DNA of 64,000 bases from the NCBI GenBank assembly GCA_019914945.1, contig CM034107.1:1426001-1490000 (forward strand), written 5' to 3'. Shown one piece after another: positions 25,617 through 37,316 of this stretch; the stretch's first letter is position 1, and each line of letters opens with the position of its first letter. The notes under the pieces are model-generated. The model made no database searches. It was not told the origin of the DNA and saw only the letters and a list, made by a program, of their open reading frames with translations. This stretch comes from Typha latifolia (taxonomy: Eukaryota; Streptophyta; Magnoliopsida; Poales; Typhaceae). Made by a program: the position numbers and the translations under genes.

Positions 25617-26125
25617 AAAAAATCTCATATTACAGTTTTAAAACCAAACTATTTTCCCCTTTCTTAACTCTTCTCTCAAATTTAATCATGTGAAAACTAG
25701 AGGTGAAAACATGTGGAATTTAATTTGACTCTGTCCGGTTCATATTCAAGTTTTGAATTAAGATTTTATTTATTATGTCTTGATATTTGAATTCGTGATG
25801 GGATACAAATATGAGTTAAATATAATATTTAAATCAATATTTATATATTATTTAGTTTTAAATGCTATAAAAATTAGGGCCATAAATTTTTTTAAAACTT
25901 TTATAAAAAATTTATCTAGTTTTCACATATACTTTTTAATTACCTATATATTCCAATAATTATATTATAAATTCTTATACATTTTAGAAAATAAATACAA
26001 AATATATCTAGTACTTATTTATAGTTTTGATTATACTTAGCGGATATAATAATAAAGTTTATAATCTTATTCCGATTCATATGTTAAGAAAAAAATATAG
26101 ATACTGATATAATTTTATCATTATT

Positions 26126-26240
26126 TAATTTGTATTCTGTCTGCTTTCACCTTTTTACTCCCATTACATAATATTTTTTTAATGAAAATATTAATAAAAT
26201 AACTAATATTTTTTTGATTATAATTTGTATTCTGTCTGCT
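26126..26240. repeat. 20-bp direct repeat upstream of LLP-like gene
   Basis: The exact 20-mer taatttgtattctgtctgct occurs at 26126-26145 and at 26221-26240. The 75 bp between the copies are AT-rich with T-runs. The second copy abuts the telo-box of the gene. Confidence 0.9.
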
Positions 26241-26246
26241 CTTCCA

Positions 26247-26256
26247 AAACCCTAAA
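26247..26256 (+). promoter_or_regulatory. Telo-box upstream of LLP-like gene
   Basis: The sequence aaaccctaaa, 63 bp upstream of the ATG, matches the telo-box (AAACCCTA) found near the start of plant genes for ribosomal proteins and ribosome biogenesis factors. This fits the predicted nucleolar role of the downstream product. The assignment rests on motif and position alone. Confidence 0.6.
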
Positions 26257-26318
26257 ACCCCTTCTCCCTTCCCCTATCCTAGCGCGGCGGCGCGAGCGAG
26301 CTGGTGGAAGCGAGAGAT

Positions 26319-27743
26319 ATGGCAAAGTCGCTGAGGTCGAAGAGGGAGAAGAGGCTCAGGACTATCCGAAGAGAGATTGCGGAGCCCTTCTACGAGAAGA
26401 AGGAGGCTGCCAAGCTCGCCGCCCAAGAGGCCGCTCTTGCGGCGCCCAAGCTCCCCGTCCGCAAACCGGTTGACGCTGACGAGCCTTCCACCGCCATGGG
26501 TTTGTGACTTCTTTATGCTTATTCTTAGTTTCAATCCATACCATTTATTGGATTTGCTCAATTTGAGATTTGAGGCTGTTTGACTCGGAAAGTGGCGATT
26601 TTTCTGAAAGATTGCTCTCTGCTATACTCTTATTGTCTAATGGAACTGCTATCATATGGATTTTTCCATAGGAAAAGTAAAGAACCAATTTTTTTCGTGT
26701 GATTTATCTCGAAAGCTATAGTTTGGAGAAACCCCAATTTGACTTTATAACAGTTTATAAGAAGTTCATTATGCGTAGGTCTGTATTGCTCGACGTACTG
26801 TATGTTTTCCGTTGGTTTTCGTTATTGTTTCTTCGTGTTGAAGCCCATATCTTGTTCGTCTTTGATTGCTATTCCAAGTTAAGAAACCTATAATTTAATG
26901 CAGCAGCTTGATCTTAATCTCAATGTTACACAACAGCAACCAAGTCTATGGTTCCAACTATTTGAGTTCTGCTATATGAATCGTACAATTATTCGGCTGA
27001 GGGTGGATGAACACACACAGATGAGAAGGGAAAAAGATACAAAAGAGAAGTTAAATCATATATAGTAATATGATGTATCTACTACTGAAAACTGCCAACA
27101 GAAAACATCTTTATGCACTTCTAAAAATTATTTTGCTATCATATGGTATCTTAATGTAGTGATTATTATAATACATTGATAGTCTTCAGTGGCGATTATG
27201 TAAACATCTCTATTGATCCACTATTAAATGAGTTAGGTTTTAAGATTCAATCTATAATGTAGGAAAAGATGTGAGATATTCATAAAGCTGGGGAGACTGT
27301 TTTTGGCTATGATATCTTTCTCGAGTAGAAAAGCACTTTTATTCCATTAAACCCAGGTTGCATTTTGAAATGGAGAGCGAGCTTATGCATTTGAACATTT
27401 GTTTTAATGGCTGATTCATTGAGTTTATCTTAATGCTGTTGGGAACATCTTGGACCTTTATCAGATACACAGGAAAGAAAAGCATTACAATTTTGTTTGT
27501 TCATAGCTTATCTCTACTTCATGTTAACAACTTCTTCCATAATTTGATTGTACCTCTTTAATTGTTATTGGAGCAGATGTGGAGATGGCCGAAGGAGGAA
27601 GCTCGCAAGGTGTGGAGGTCAAATCTTTGTTAAAGCCAGGTGGTGGCATTTCAAAGAAGCAGCTAAAGAAGAAGTTGAAGCTGCAGAAAGGGAAGAGGCA
27701 TGGTAAAGGAAAAGGCAAGATTAGGAAGAGACACAATATATAA
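26319..27743 (+). CDS. LLP homologue (DUF2423-type small basic nuclear protein)
   Basis: Two exons, 26319-26499 and 27577-27743, encode 115 residues. The N-terminus MAKSLRSKREKRLRTIRRE is the signature of the LLPH/DUF2423 family, small basic nucleolar proteins that in yeast and animals associate with pre-60S ribosomes. The C-terminus KKQLKKKLKLQKGKRHGKGK is a lysine-rich tail typical of the family. The splice joins ATGG to ATGTGG, reading STAMDVEMAEGG. A longer frame upstream has no ATG, so 26319 is the only sensible start. The telo-box just upstream suggests co-regulation with ribosome genes. AATAAA overlaps the stop codon, but is too close to be the poly(A) signal. Confidence 0.85.
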
Positions 27744-28391
27744 TAAAGTTCTGGTGGGACAAACATCATGCCGAAACTTTATGTGATCACAATCACATGC
27801 AACTTCGAATGTGGAAGTAGAGCTTGCCTTCTTTCTTCATCCTGCTTTGAGTGATCAAAGACTCTTAAGGAAATTTATGTTTTTAACCTTCTTGTTGGCT
27901 GTTGCTGAATTTTTGTTACTGCAAAACTTGCTAATGACTGTTCCTTGCTTTTCTGAATCATGTTAAAGTTGCAAGTCAGATATATCTAATGAATTTTAGC
28001 CTTGAAGAGTGAAACTTGCTTGGTTTGCCATATTTACAGACGCTGCATCTCTAGATGTAGCATTTAGCTTAAGAACTATTTTTTTGATTTGTTGGATCTA
28101 GCGATGCACATCTAGATACAAAAAGAGAACTATATGCTGTATTAATATGCACATAAAAATGAGCATATTTTGGAATACATCATCTTAAGATGGTTTGAGG
28201 TATCCTTGTAACAATTATAATTTGTATGCAAATGTTTAACAAAATTAGCTTTATAAGTACATATATTTCCCAATGCATTGGATCTCCATATGACCGTATA
28301 TAAATAACCAAACACTACCCGCATAGTTTCCCGCTCAGTTTCTTCCCTCTTCCCGCCATTTCTCACCATCTCCGCCACGCCAAGCACTTCC
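27744..28391. other. Intergenic region LLP-like / WRNIP1
   Basis: This holds the 3' UTR of the LLP-like gene and the promoter of the ATPase gene. It is AT-rich with no supported coding sequence. Confidence 0.5.
28297..28306 (+). promoter_or_regulatory. TATA box of WRNIP1-like gene
   Basis: The sequence tatataaata lies 86 bp before the ATG, with a CT-rich stretch between that would be the 5' UTR. Position and sequence fit a core promoter TATA element. Confidence 0.5.
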
Positions 28392-29858
28392 ATGGAAGAA
28401 CTCCTTAGCATGGGCTTCTCCCAAGAAGTTGCCGCCCAGGCCCTCGCTGCCACCGGCGGCGACTCCCCTCTTGCCGCCGCCGACTGGATCCTCTCCCACC
28501 ATAACTCCCCGAAGACCTCCCCCTCCCCCTCCTCTACTTCCCAACCAACCCTCTCCCGCTTCTTCTCCACCTCTTCTCCTCCCCAATCGAAAATTCTCCG
28601 CCTCTCCCCTCTCGCCGACCGCATGCGCCCCACCACCCTCTCCTCCGTCCTCGGCCAATCCCACCTCCTCCCTTTCCTCCTCTCCTTCTCCACCACCACC
28701 TCCTCCTCTCCCCTCCCTTCCCTAATCCTCTGGGGCCCACCCGGATCCGGCAAGACCTCCCTCGCCCGCGCCCTCGCCGCCTCCCTTCCCTCCGACTCCA
28801 CCCGCTTCGTCCCCATCTCCGCTGTCTCTGCCACTATACGTGATCTCCGCGAAGCCGTCCCCTCCTCTTCCTCCCGCCGCCTCCGCACTCTCCTCTTCGT
28901 CGACGAGATCCACCGCTTCTCCCGCACCCAGCAGGACGCCCTCCTCCCCGCCCTCGAGTCCGGCGCCGTCTCCCTTCTTGCAGCCACCACAGAGAACCCC
29001 TCCTTCCACCTCACCACGCCTCTCCTCTCCCGCTGCCGCGTCCTCGCCCTTCGCCCCCTCGCCCCGGAAGACATTGGCACCCTCCTTCGACGCGCCGTAT
29101 GTGATCAAGACCACGGCCTTGTCCTCACCACCCGATCCCCCGTCTCCCTCGAGGACGACACCATCGAATTCTTAGCCGCCAACTGCGACGGCGACGCCCG
29201 CGTTGCGCTGAACTCGCTGGAGATCGCCGCCCAGTTAGCTCAAAACAAAGAAAGAAGCGAGCTTGTCGTGGTCACACTTGGGCACGCCAAGGAGGCGACG
29301 CAGAACAAACACCTGGCGTACGACAGGGCCGGCGATGAGCACTACAATCTGATCAGCGCCCTGCACAAGTCGATGCGCGGAAGCGACGCCGACGCTGCTA
29401 TCTACTGGCTGGCGAGGATGTTGGAAGGAGGAGAGCAGCCTTTGTACATTGCTCGCCGCCTCATCCGGTTCGCAAGCGAGGATGTAGGCCTCGCCGACCC
29501 CGCCGCACTAGGCCATGCGGTCGCCTGCTACCAAGCTTGCCATTTTATCGGAATGCCGGAATGCGACGTGTGCCTGGCGCAATGCGTCGCATACTTGGCT
29601 CAGGCCCCCAAGTCGGTGGCGGTGTACAAAGCGCTCGGGGAGGCAAGGAAGGCGGTGAGGGAGTCAGAGGGAGGGAACGAGGGGGTGCCGCTGCATTTGA
29701 GGAATGCACGGACGAAGCTGATGAAGGAGTTGGGGTATGGGGAGGAATACTTGTATCCTCCAGATCATGCCGATTGCTCGTTTCAGACGTATCTGCCGCC
29801 GTCGCTTCTGGGCCGCAAATTTCTCAACTGGCCACCGTCTGATAAAATGCCACAATGA
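28392..29858 (+). CDS. WRNIP1: WRNIP1/RarA/Mgs1-type AAA+ ATPase
   Basis: This family acts at stalled replication forks and in DNA-damage tolerance; it is homologous to bacterial RarA and yeast Mgs1. The gene is one uninterrupted frame of 488 residues. Residues 1-37 (MEELLSMGFSQEVAAQALAATGGD) are a UBA-like ubiquitin-binding domain, instead of the UBZ finger of human WRNIP1. The AAA+ core has Walker A GPPGSGKT at 115-122 and Walker B LLFVDE at 167-172. The sensor I region is AATTENPSF and LSRCRVL follows. The C-terminal half has the family's conserved LISALHKSMRGSDADAAIYW and RRLIRFASEDVGLADP. The first 750 bp are strongly GC-rich and C-ending at third positions, producing long spurious antisense frames. 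The family assignment is firm; the fork role is by homology. Confidence 0.95.
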   Translation: MEELLSMGFSQEVAAQALAATGGDSPLAAADWILSHHNSPKTSPSPSSTSQPTLSRFFSTSSPPQSKILRLSPLADRMRPTTLSSVLGQSHLLPFLLSFSTTTSSSPLPSLILWGPPGSGKTSLARALAASLPSDSTRFVPISAVSATIRDLREAVPSSSSRRLRTLLFVDEIHRFSRTQQDALLPALESGAVSLLAATTENPSFHLTTPLLSRCRVLALRPLAPEDIGTLLRRAVCDQDHGLVLTTRSPVSLEDDTIEFLAANCDGDARVALNSLEIAAQLAQNKERSELVVVTLGHAKEATQNKHLAYDRAGDEHYNLISALHKSMRGSDADAAIYWLARMLEGGEQPLYIARRLIRFASEDVGLADPAALGHAVACYQACHFIGMPECDVCLAQCVAYLAQAPKSVAVYKALGEARKAVRESEGGNEGVPLHLRNARTKLMKELGYGEEYLYPPDHADCSFQTYLPPSLLGRKFLNWPPSDKMPQ

Positions 29859-32293
29859 GATTGAGTATGTTTTTTTTTGTACATTTTCGTTTTGATTTCT
29901 AGTCAGTGTTCATAGATGAATGATTGCTTGCAGATGATATGGCGAAGTAGGTGTTTTGAAGCATAAGTAGTGCTCTTCTGTGGGGTTCTAATGGGAGTGC
30001 AGTGTGCATCTTTTGGGTCCAATACTTTCCCTTGCAGGTGTACATATTCAAAGTACTGAAGAATAAATGGGTATTTATGCTATTTAATCTGATTCTCTAC
30101 TCAATTATTTTTATCCAAACATAAATAGCTAGCGAAGGTTGGTTCTCTAGATTATTTGAGATTAGGGGTGCTCATCAGGTCAAGTTGGATCGACATTGGA
30201 TTAGATCTTAACCTAGGCTCCGACCCGACTAGAACTTCGGTCAACCCAGTATCCAAAAATAAAATAAAATTGAATCTAATCCTAGCCCAAGCCCAAGCAC
30301 CAGAAATTTTTTGGAGTCGCTCACTCCTATTATGTTGCCTTTCTTGCTAGTTTCACAATAATTACTCTACTAAGGTTTGGTTATATATTCCAGTTTGATG
30401 AGCTATGTATGCTTGCCCATGTCACCCACTAACTGTAGCAGTGGTTAAAGACTGCGATTGAACAACAAAATGAAAAGGTTTCTCACCTATGCGGAGCTTT
30501 TCTATTGGACTACCAGCAGCAGATTTATGGTGGAGACAATTAAGGTACGAATTGTTTAGCAAAATTGTTCTTTTCTTTATTCCTTCTTTGACACCTTTCC
30601 ATGTGATTTTGGTATTCCTTAGTTATATATAGATTGTCTTTCATATTTTTAACATCATATAGAATATTTCACAATGGAGACATTAGATGTAACTCTAGAT
30701 CCAATTGCATTCCGAACTAGTACAATGGAAAAGAGTTTGGTATACAGGGCTTATCTGGCACCTTCGGATGCGCAACGACTTGACTAACAACTAGAATATT
30801 ATCCTATGACACCACTTATCCACTAATATAATAAATTATTCTCACGTCGTGTTTTGAATGGAGTACAAAAATAATACATCATCATTTATAGATTTATCGT
30901 GGCCCTAAATAGTTATATAAAAAATATTTAGTCAATTACGTCCATGAACAATGACCAAGTCCTCTAATATCAATCCATTGTCCTATTCGAACATTTCTAG
31001 GGTAATGCAAAGCTTGATCCAGACGTAATCAAAAGATAATGAATCAATAATCCAAGGTAGAATAATAAATTCCTAAATAACTCTTTACACTCATGGGTTG
31101 GGTTTAGGATAAGAAATTGTCAGTGTGTTCTTATATCAATAATTCATCAAAGAAGAGCTATAAATAAAGTAATAACATCCTGATCTCCACCTCTAGTTTG
31201 TGGCTTAATTAACTTGTTTGCTATTAAGGGCATACTATTTCTGCTATAATTTTTTTTCTAATATTTTGTGCTCGTTGAATCCGTAATCAAATCTAGAAAA
31301 ATTAAGGACAAGGTTTCCACAATACAAACCTGGCGTCACGAATAGATCATGGATCACAATTAGGGGATAGATATTAGAAAGACAAAGATTGGAATTTGGA
31401 GAAGTGGGTGTAGAAATTAGTTCACGGAGTCGAAGGTGTGATTTAGGGAGAGGAGTTATTATTTTTCGGACCAAGTCAAAGTCTACGATAGAATTCTTCA
31501 ATGGCCTTATGTGCACATCGTGCCTCTCGGGCATAGAAGAAGGACGATGACTTCTTATTTCCCCCATATTTGTTTAATTATAATAATAAGTTAATATTAT
31601 TCTCTAGTTGAAATTTAAACGCATGGGAGGGGGCACAATTAGAATGCTCCTCGGAGCATCCTACCGCAGACAGGCGGAAGACCATGACTTCCAAAATGAC
31701 CAAAATAGCCATGGATAATTATTTAATATTTTATAAGTGGATATTATACAAAATGTAAAATAATATATAAGAAGGTATTTATGAAAATGGGCTGGCTATA
31801 ATTTATAATTAAGTCTAAAATAGACATAAAACATAAGGTGTAAAATGTAAAAAGAAAGACAAAGGGCATATAGGTCATATTGTAGATCTTTTAAAGTTCC
31901 AACGGTCCCTTTCACCCCTCCCAGTCCCATCTCCTAACCCGGCGGTGGTTGGTTCTTCTCTCACATCTCTCCTTGTCACCTTCTCTTCTACGTATGACTG
32001 ACTATGCACCATTTTCTAATTCACATAAAATATTCTCCAAACTAAGCAATCTCTTTCTCTCTCTAATGTAAGAACAACCGAGATGTACAAAGTAAGCAAT
32101 CTCTTCATCTCTCTCTTTCTCTCTCTAGAATTCCACATATAAACCGTTAACTAAGATTCCTGTGACAACCCAACCCATTTTAGTCTTCTCTTGTGTCTCC
32201 CTTCCCACCTTCCGTTCCTTCTTCTCTAAGTCTTCTCTCTCTTCTAAGTTTCTCCATACCCAAAGAAAGCAGCAAGCTTTAGCATCAGGACTA
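29859..32293. other. Intergenic region WRNIP1 / VSR
   Basis: This 2.4-kb interval contains no supported gene. Around 30160-30340 a 'ggggtgctcatcaggtcaag' phrase resembles the edge of a common degenerate plant repeat. A perfect short inverted repeat, atgctcctcggagcat, lies near 31643. A 107-codon minus-strand frame at 31244-31567 has no recognisable motif. The last 200 bp are CT-rich and form the VSR 5' UTR, with a TATA-like acatataaac near 32135. Confidence 0.5.
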
Positions 32294-35200
32294 ATGGCGA
32301 GCCGCCGCGACTGGCTCGCTGCCGTCGTCGTAGTCCTCTTCTTGGCGATGTTCGCTAGCTCAGCAACGGCTCGATTCGTCGTCGAGAAGAGCAGCGTCAG
32401 CGTGATATCGCCGGAGCAAATCAGGGGCCACCACGACGCCGCCATCGCCAACTTCGGCGTACCAGACTACGGGGGCACGATGACCGGCGTCGTCATATAC
32501 CCCGACAAGAAGTCCGACGGCTGCAAGGATTTTGATAACCAATTCAAGTCAAAGTCTGGGAGGCCTGTGATCCTTCTTGTTGATCGTGGAGGTTTTTGAT
32601 CTATCCTTAATCTAATTCTTGAGTTTTCTCTGTTTTCGTTATTAAATTGATGATAATTTGTTCGATTTAATGCTTCTTTGAACACTCTTCTTTTATGTCT
32701 TTGTACTCTGTTTTTATAGTTGTTGTTATATTTGTATCAATTGATAACTTTATGTACTTGACCCTTTTTCTTCCTTATGATTTGGAAAAGGTTTACTTAA
32801 GAACTCGATCCTGTATATCTTGGACTTGGGTGCCAATTATGGCAGTCTTTAATTTCTTATGCAGCCGGATTTGGAAAAATATGATGTGGGTTTGTGTTTG
32901 AATGTCGTGAACTAAGGAATTTCTTTGTTGATCTTACAGTTCTTATTGATGGAATGATTCTTTGATTGGTAGAGCTATGTCATATGATTAATTTGGCTCT
33001 TTCTTCCTCTCAGATCAGTTCAGAATTCTTTAAATTTATTCTTTTCATTTATGGAATCATCTTTAGAAGAAGTATCATCGAATGGTTTAATACTCAGATT
33101 CAATTAGTAAAGATTGATCTCTTTTCCTTTCTTACAAAATTCTACTTTTTGATAACAAGCAATCCAGCCTTATATTCCAAGAAAGGTTTCAGATCGTCCT
33201 TTTCATTAGGTGGGCCTAATTGCTTTTCCCTTCTTGTCCAGAATGCTACTTTGCTCTGAAGGCATGGAATTCTCAGACTGCTGGTGCCGCTGCACTCCTA
33301 GTTGCTGACAACACAAATGAGCCTCTGCTAACCATGGACACCCCCGAGGCGAGTGAAGGCACAGAGTATGTTGATAAGATAACCATCCCCTCTGCCCTCA
33401 TCGACCGGACTTTCGGCGACACATTGAAGAAAGCATTTGCAAAGGGAACTGAGGAGATCATCGTGAAGTTGGATTGGACGGAGTCGATGCCGCACCCTGA
33501 TGAGAGGGTAGAGTACGAGTTTTGGACTAACAGCAATGACGAGTGTGGCCCTCGCTGCGACGAGCAAGTGAACTTTGTTAAGAATTTCAAGGGCCACGCT
33601 CAGCATCTTGAAAGGGGAGGATACACTCTGTTCACCCCTCACTACATAACCTGGTTCTGCCCAGAGGCTTTCTTACTTAGCAAGCAGTGCAAAGCTCAGT
33701 GCATTAACAATGGTAGATACTGTGCTCCTGATCCTGAGCAGGACTTTGACGCAGGTTATGATGGAAAGGATATTGTTTTTGAGAACCTGAGGCAGCTCTG
33801 TGTTCATAGAGTAGCAAATGAGAGTGGCAGGCCATGGATCTGGTGGGATTATGTCACAGATTATCATATTAGATGTTCAATGAAGGATAACAAGTACACC
33901 CGGAATTGTGCCGAGGATATCGTGAAGTCACTCGGTAATTCTATGAACTATGAACGAGGTGACTTATCACGTACTTCGATAAGGATATTATATAATTTCA
34001 ATTTGCTTATTCAGGTTTATCTCTCGACAAAATTTCAAATTGCATGGGTGATCCTGAAGCTGACACCGAGAATGAAGTTTTGAAGACAGAGCAAGCAGTC
34101 CAGGTTTTTGACAGCTCCTTTTGTTATAATTTCTTCTTGAAAATCTGATACCTTCCTTAGCTGTGAAATTTAGAAGTCTGTCTGTAGAGAATATGGTCGG
34201 ACAAAATATGGTCTATAATGTTATAGGTCATTTTTCTTTGTTAATTTTTCTTTCGTCTGTATTTGAGGTTTGCAATCTGAATAATTTTCATTCTCAACTT
34301 TCAAATTGATTATAGATTGGTCATGGTTCTCGAGGAGACGTAACCATCTTGCCCACTCTGATCATAAATGATGTCCAGTACCGAGGTTCGAGAAATACCC
34401 TATATTGCAGGAATATGTTTTTTCATTGTTTTCTTCTCAGCATCATGAATATCATGGAAGATCCATTCTATGTTTTTAACTTTGAAACATGAATAAAGTC
34501 GAGTGTCAGAATAAATCTGAAAGATTTCCATGGATCTTGATTTTAGCTAAAAGCTTTTCTCTTCGTATATGTGAACTACTTGAATTTGTTGTGATACTCC
34601 AGATTGCTCACTTTGACACTTTCTGATTCATATACTTTCTTCTTTTGAAAGAAGTAGCTATACCTCTCGATCCTGCATGTCTGATCCATGAGTAATAATA
34701 AATATTCTTGTGGTGAAAAAAAATTGTTTTCCTCTGAAGGTATATTGGAGAGAACCGCGGTGCTGAAAGCCATATGTGCAGGTTTCAAGGAGTCCACCGA
34801 ACCTCATGTTTGCTTGAATCCAGGTACTCATTGACTGACACTGATGTCTTATGAAGATCAAACCGCTTTGTCTCTATAATGCTCTTGGTATCATAGTTTG
34901 TTTTACCTATTTTTTCCTTTATATCTTAGATCTCGAAACAAATCAGTGTCTTGACTCAAATGGTGGTTGTTGGAATGATGACAAGTTGAATGTAACTGCT
35001 TGCAAGGTACTACTGTATCCTGTTTGAAGTAAAGTTAATATGCCATGAGGATTTATCCAAACAAGAGATAGTTTTACGATCAGATAGTGATACTTTTCTT
35101 TCTCCCATTCTCTCTCTAGGACACTTTTAGGGGCAGAGTATGCGAATGCCCCTTGGTGAATGGCATTCAATATCAGGGAGATGGGTACAATTCTTGTACA

Positions 35201-36544
35201 GGTACATTTGGCATTCTCTTCGTTGCTGTTTATTGATTAGCTAAAGCAAAGCTTCACGCTAATGGTTGGAAGTTTTTACATTGTTAATCAGAATTAATTT
35301 TCGTTTTGTTATGCTAATCCTGCATACCGAGCTTAACATCAAGATCTCGCTTGCAAATAAAATTGTGGTTTTTTAGCATTTGGAAGTAAAGATCTCATTC
35401 ATTTTACACTGAACAGCTGTGGGACCGGGGAGATGTGCAGTGAACAACGGAGGTTGTTGGTCAGAAACTAAAGATGGCCAAACATTTTCTGCTTGCTCGG
35501 TACTGAGATTCACCATTTCTATTTCAAATATTTCTCTCTTCTGCATTCTATCTAGAGTTTATGAACTCCATCTTATTATGAATTGCCTTCTCACTGTACA
35601 TAGGATTCGTCATTGTCTGGCTGCCAGTGTCCTGCTGGGTTTTCAGGCAATGGTATCAAATGCGAAGGTATTGCTTTCTCACACTAATTAATCATCAGTC
35701 TTTTCTACACCTCCTTAATCAATTCTTGAGATAATGCGGTGCAATTTAGTAAGTGACCATGATTTGCACTAATGTCTCAGATGTCAATGAGTGCAAGGAA
35801 AAGCTGGCATGTACTTGTCCCGAATGCTCATGCAAGAATACATGGGGTGCATATGAATGCAAGTGCTCGGGTAACCTTTTGTATATAAAGGGAGAAGACA
35901 CATGCATAGGTAAGAATCTATGACAAGATTAACATTATATATACTAGTTGCATAAGAAGTGATTATACTTGGGCATTATCGCTATCGTTGTGATAGATGG
36001 TTCCTAACAAATTAAACATAATTGCAGAATTGATGTTATAGATATGTCTGAGTATATGTTCCATGCTAGATGTATGCAGATCATAGACTAACTTATGAAG
36101 AAAATGTTGATCATCTATGTGTGAAAACTTGAGGGTTTCTTTTTCCTCGCTGATCAAATTAAATCCACATGCTAATTAGGTTATTGGCTTCACTTGCACA
36201 TTATGGCTCACATTTCTTATCTTCATGCGCCATTAGATTTATGAACTTTTGTTCTCTAACGCAGCTAAGAATATGTCAAGATTTGGGTGGACGTTGATAA
36301 TATTGGTCTTATCATGCGTGGTTGGAGTTGGAATAGCAGGCTACATATTCTATAAATACAGGCTCAGGGTAAGCTTTTCATCTGAAATTTTTTGTAACCT
36401 TTTTGAAGAGAATAAGAATGAACTAAATGCTCTCCGTTGCAGTCATACATGGACTCTGAGATCATGGCAATTATGTCTCAGTACATGCCACTTGATAACC
36501 AGCAGAACGAGAACCAACCCCTACGACAAGATTCAGTAGCATGA
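32294..36544 (+). CDS. VSR: Vacuolar-sorting receptor (VSR/BP-80 family)
   Basis: VSRs are type I membrane receptors that bind NPIR-type signals on soluble vacuolar proteins and carry them from the Golgi to the prevacuolar compartment. Twelve exons encode 624 residues: 32294-32591, 33242-33934, 34015-34103, 34316-34385, 34740-34823, 34930-35006, 35120-35201, 35417-35499, 35604-35667, 35781-35909, 36265-36368 and 36443-36544. Residues about 1-27 form a signal peptide ending ASSATA. The protease-associated domain follows ([13 protein letters not shown] to the IDRTFGD region). Then comes the cysteine-rich central domain ([25 protein letters not shown]) and three EGF-like repeats, including CNVNEC-type [14 protein letters not shown] transmembrane helix ([20 protein letters not shown]) precedes a tail with the YMPL sorting motif. 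Every splice is GT/AG and in phase. Subfamily number cannot be assigned here. Confidence 0.96.
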
Positions 36545-37316
36545 TACAGTAAGTAATTTATCATCGGAGTCATTTTCCAATGAATTATAAGAAGCTGTCA
36601 CCTCATTTACTAGAGCTTTGGGTTGTAACTTTTATTGTCCTGAATTATACCATGTAGGTTATTGACAACTTGATTTGTTTTGCAGGAGCATACACTGATG
36701 TACATTTATACAAGAAGTATAGAGGTTTTCTTCAGTGTGGTTACATAGTTCCACAAGTTTTCAAGTTCCATCATGCATATGAGAGAATTTTCTTGTAAAA
36801 TGGCATGTAATTAGACATGCATTATGATTGAAGAGATAAAGCCTTCTGTTAGCATTCATCATTGACTCTCTTTGTAGATAACATGTCTATAACTCATGGG
36901 ACATAAAAATACTACGACAATTTTCAGGTGTGCCTCTTGGAAAATACTGAATGTAAACTGGAAGTTAGATTTGATGTCCATCAATGTATTCTTTATATGC
37001 TGACAGCAATATGTCAAGAGAGAGATTGAACTGAAAATACTTATGAATTGAGTTGATCATCATAAGCATGAAAATAGATAAAAAAACCAACTTTTCTATT
37101 GATGTCAAATCTCATCATCGTGAATATAATTACAAAATAATAAACAAAGAAACTTCATCCAAAATTGTTGGGGCTAAGATGACCTGCTTAACAAAGACAA
37201 AAATTATCAGCACGCCCCTTGTATGGTGCAGACATGTGGGATAAATATTGAGATGGCTCAGACCAGCAAGACCAAGATTTTGGATCACTATTGCTTAATG
37301 CTATTGCCTTGGCAAT
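36545..37316. other. Convergent intergenic region VSR / MRD1
   Basis: The interval holds the two 3' flanks. VSR transcription probably continues through a 3' UTR intron, since a donor-like gtaagt follows the stop by a few bases. Nothing else is supported. Confidence 0.5.

Larger units (their letters stand above)
24723..26318. other. Divergent intergenic region FBPase / LLP-like
   Basis: The two flanking genes are transcribed away from each other. The interval contains the TIR element at 24841-25616 and, from about 25700 to 26140, a decayed AT-rich dispersed repeat. The latter includes tacttagcggatataataat, which has a relative near 45377. The promoter of the LLP-like gene occupies the right end. 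Confidence 0.5.

Noticed and set aside
26304..26318. Five-residue N-terminal extension of the LLP-like protein
   Set aside because: There is no ATG at 26304; the family signature begins with MAKSLRSK at 26319.
26500..27576. Search for an intronic C/D snoRNA in the LLP-like gene
   Set aside because: A near-box C (atgatgt at about 27070) is followed by CTGA only about a dozen bases later, too close for a C/D snoRNA; no partner boxes fit.
28142..29080. 312-codon open frame on the minus strand across the WRNIP1 gene, rich in Arg and Glu
   Set aside because: It is the shadow of the GC-rich, C-ending codons of the AAA+ gene; composition is low-complexity and no domain is visible.
31244..31567. 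107-codon minus-strand frame (MGEIRSHRPSSMPERHD...)
   Set aside because: No recognisable domain, no neighbouring exons with matching phase, and AT-rich surroundings; insufficient to call a gene.
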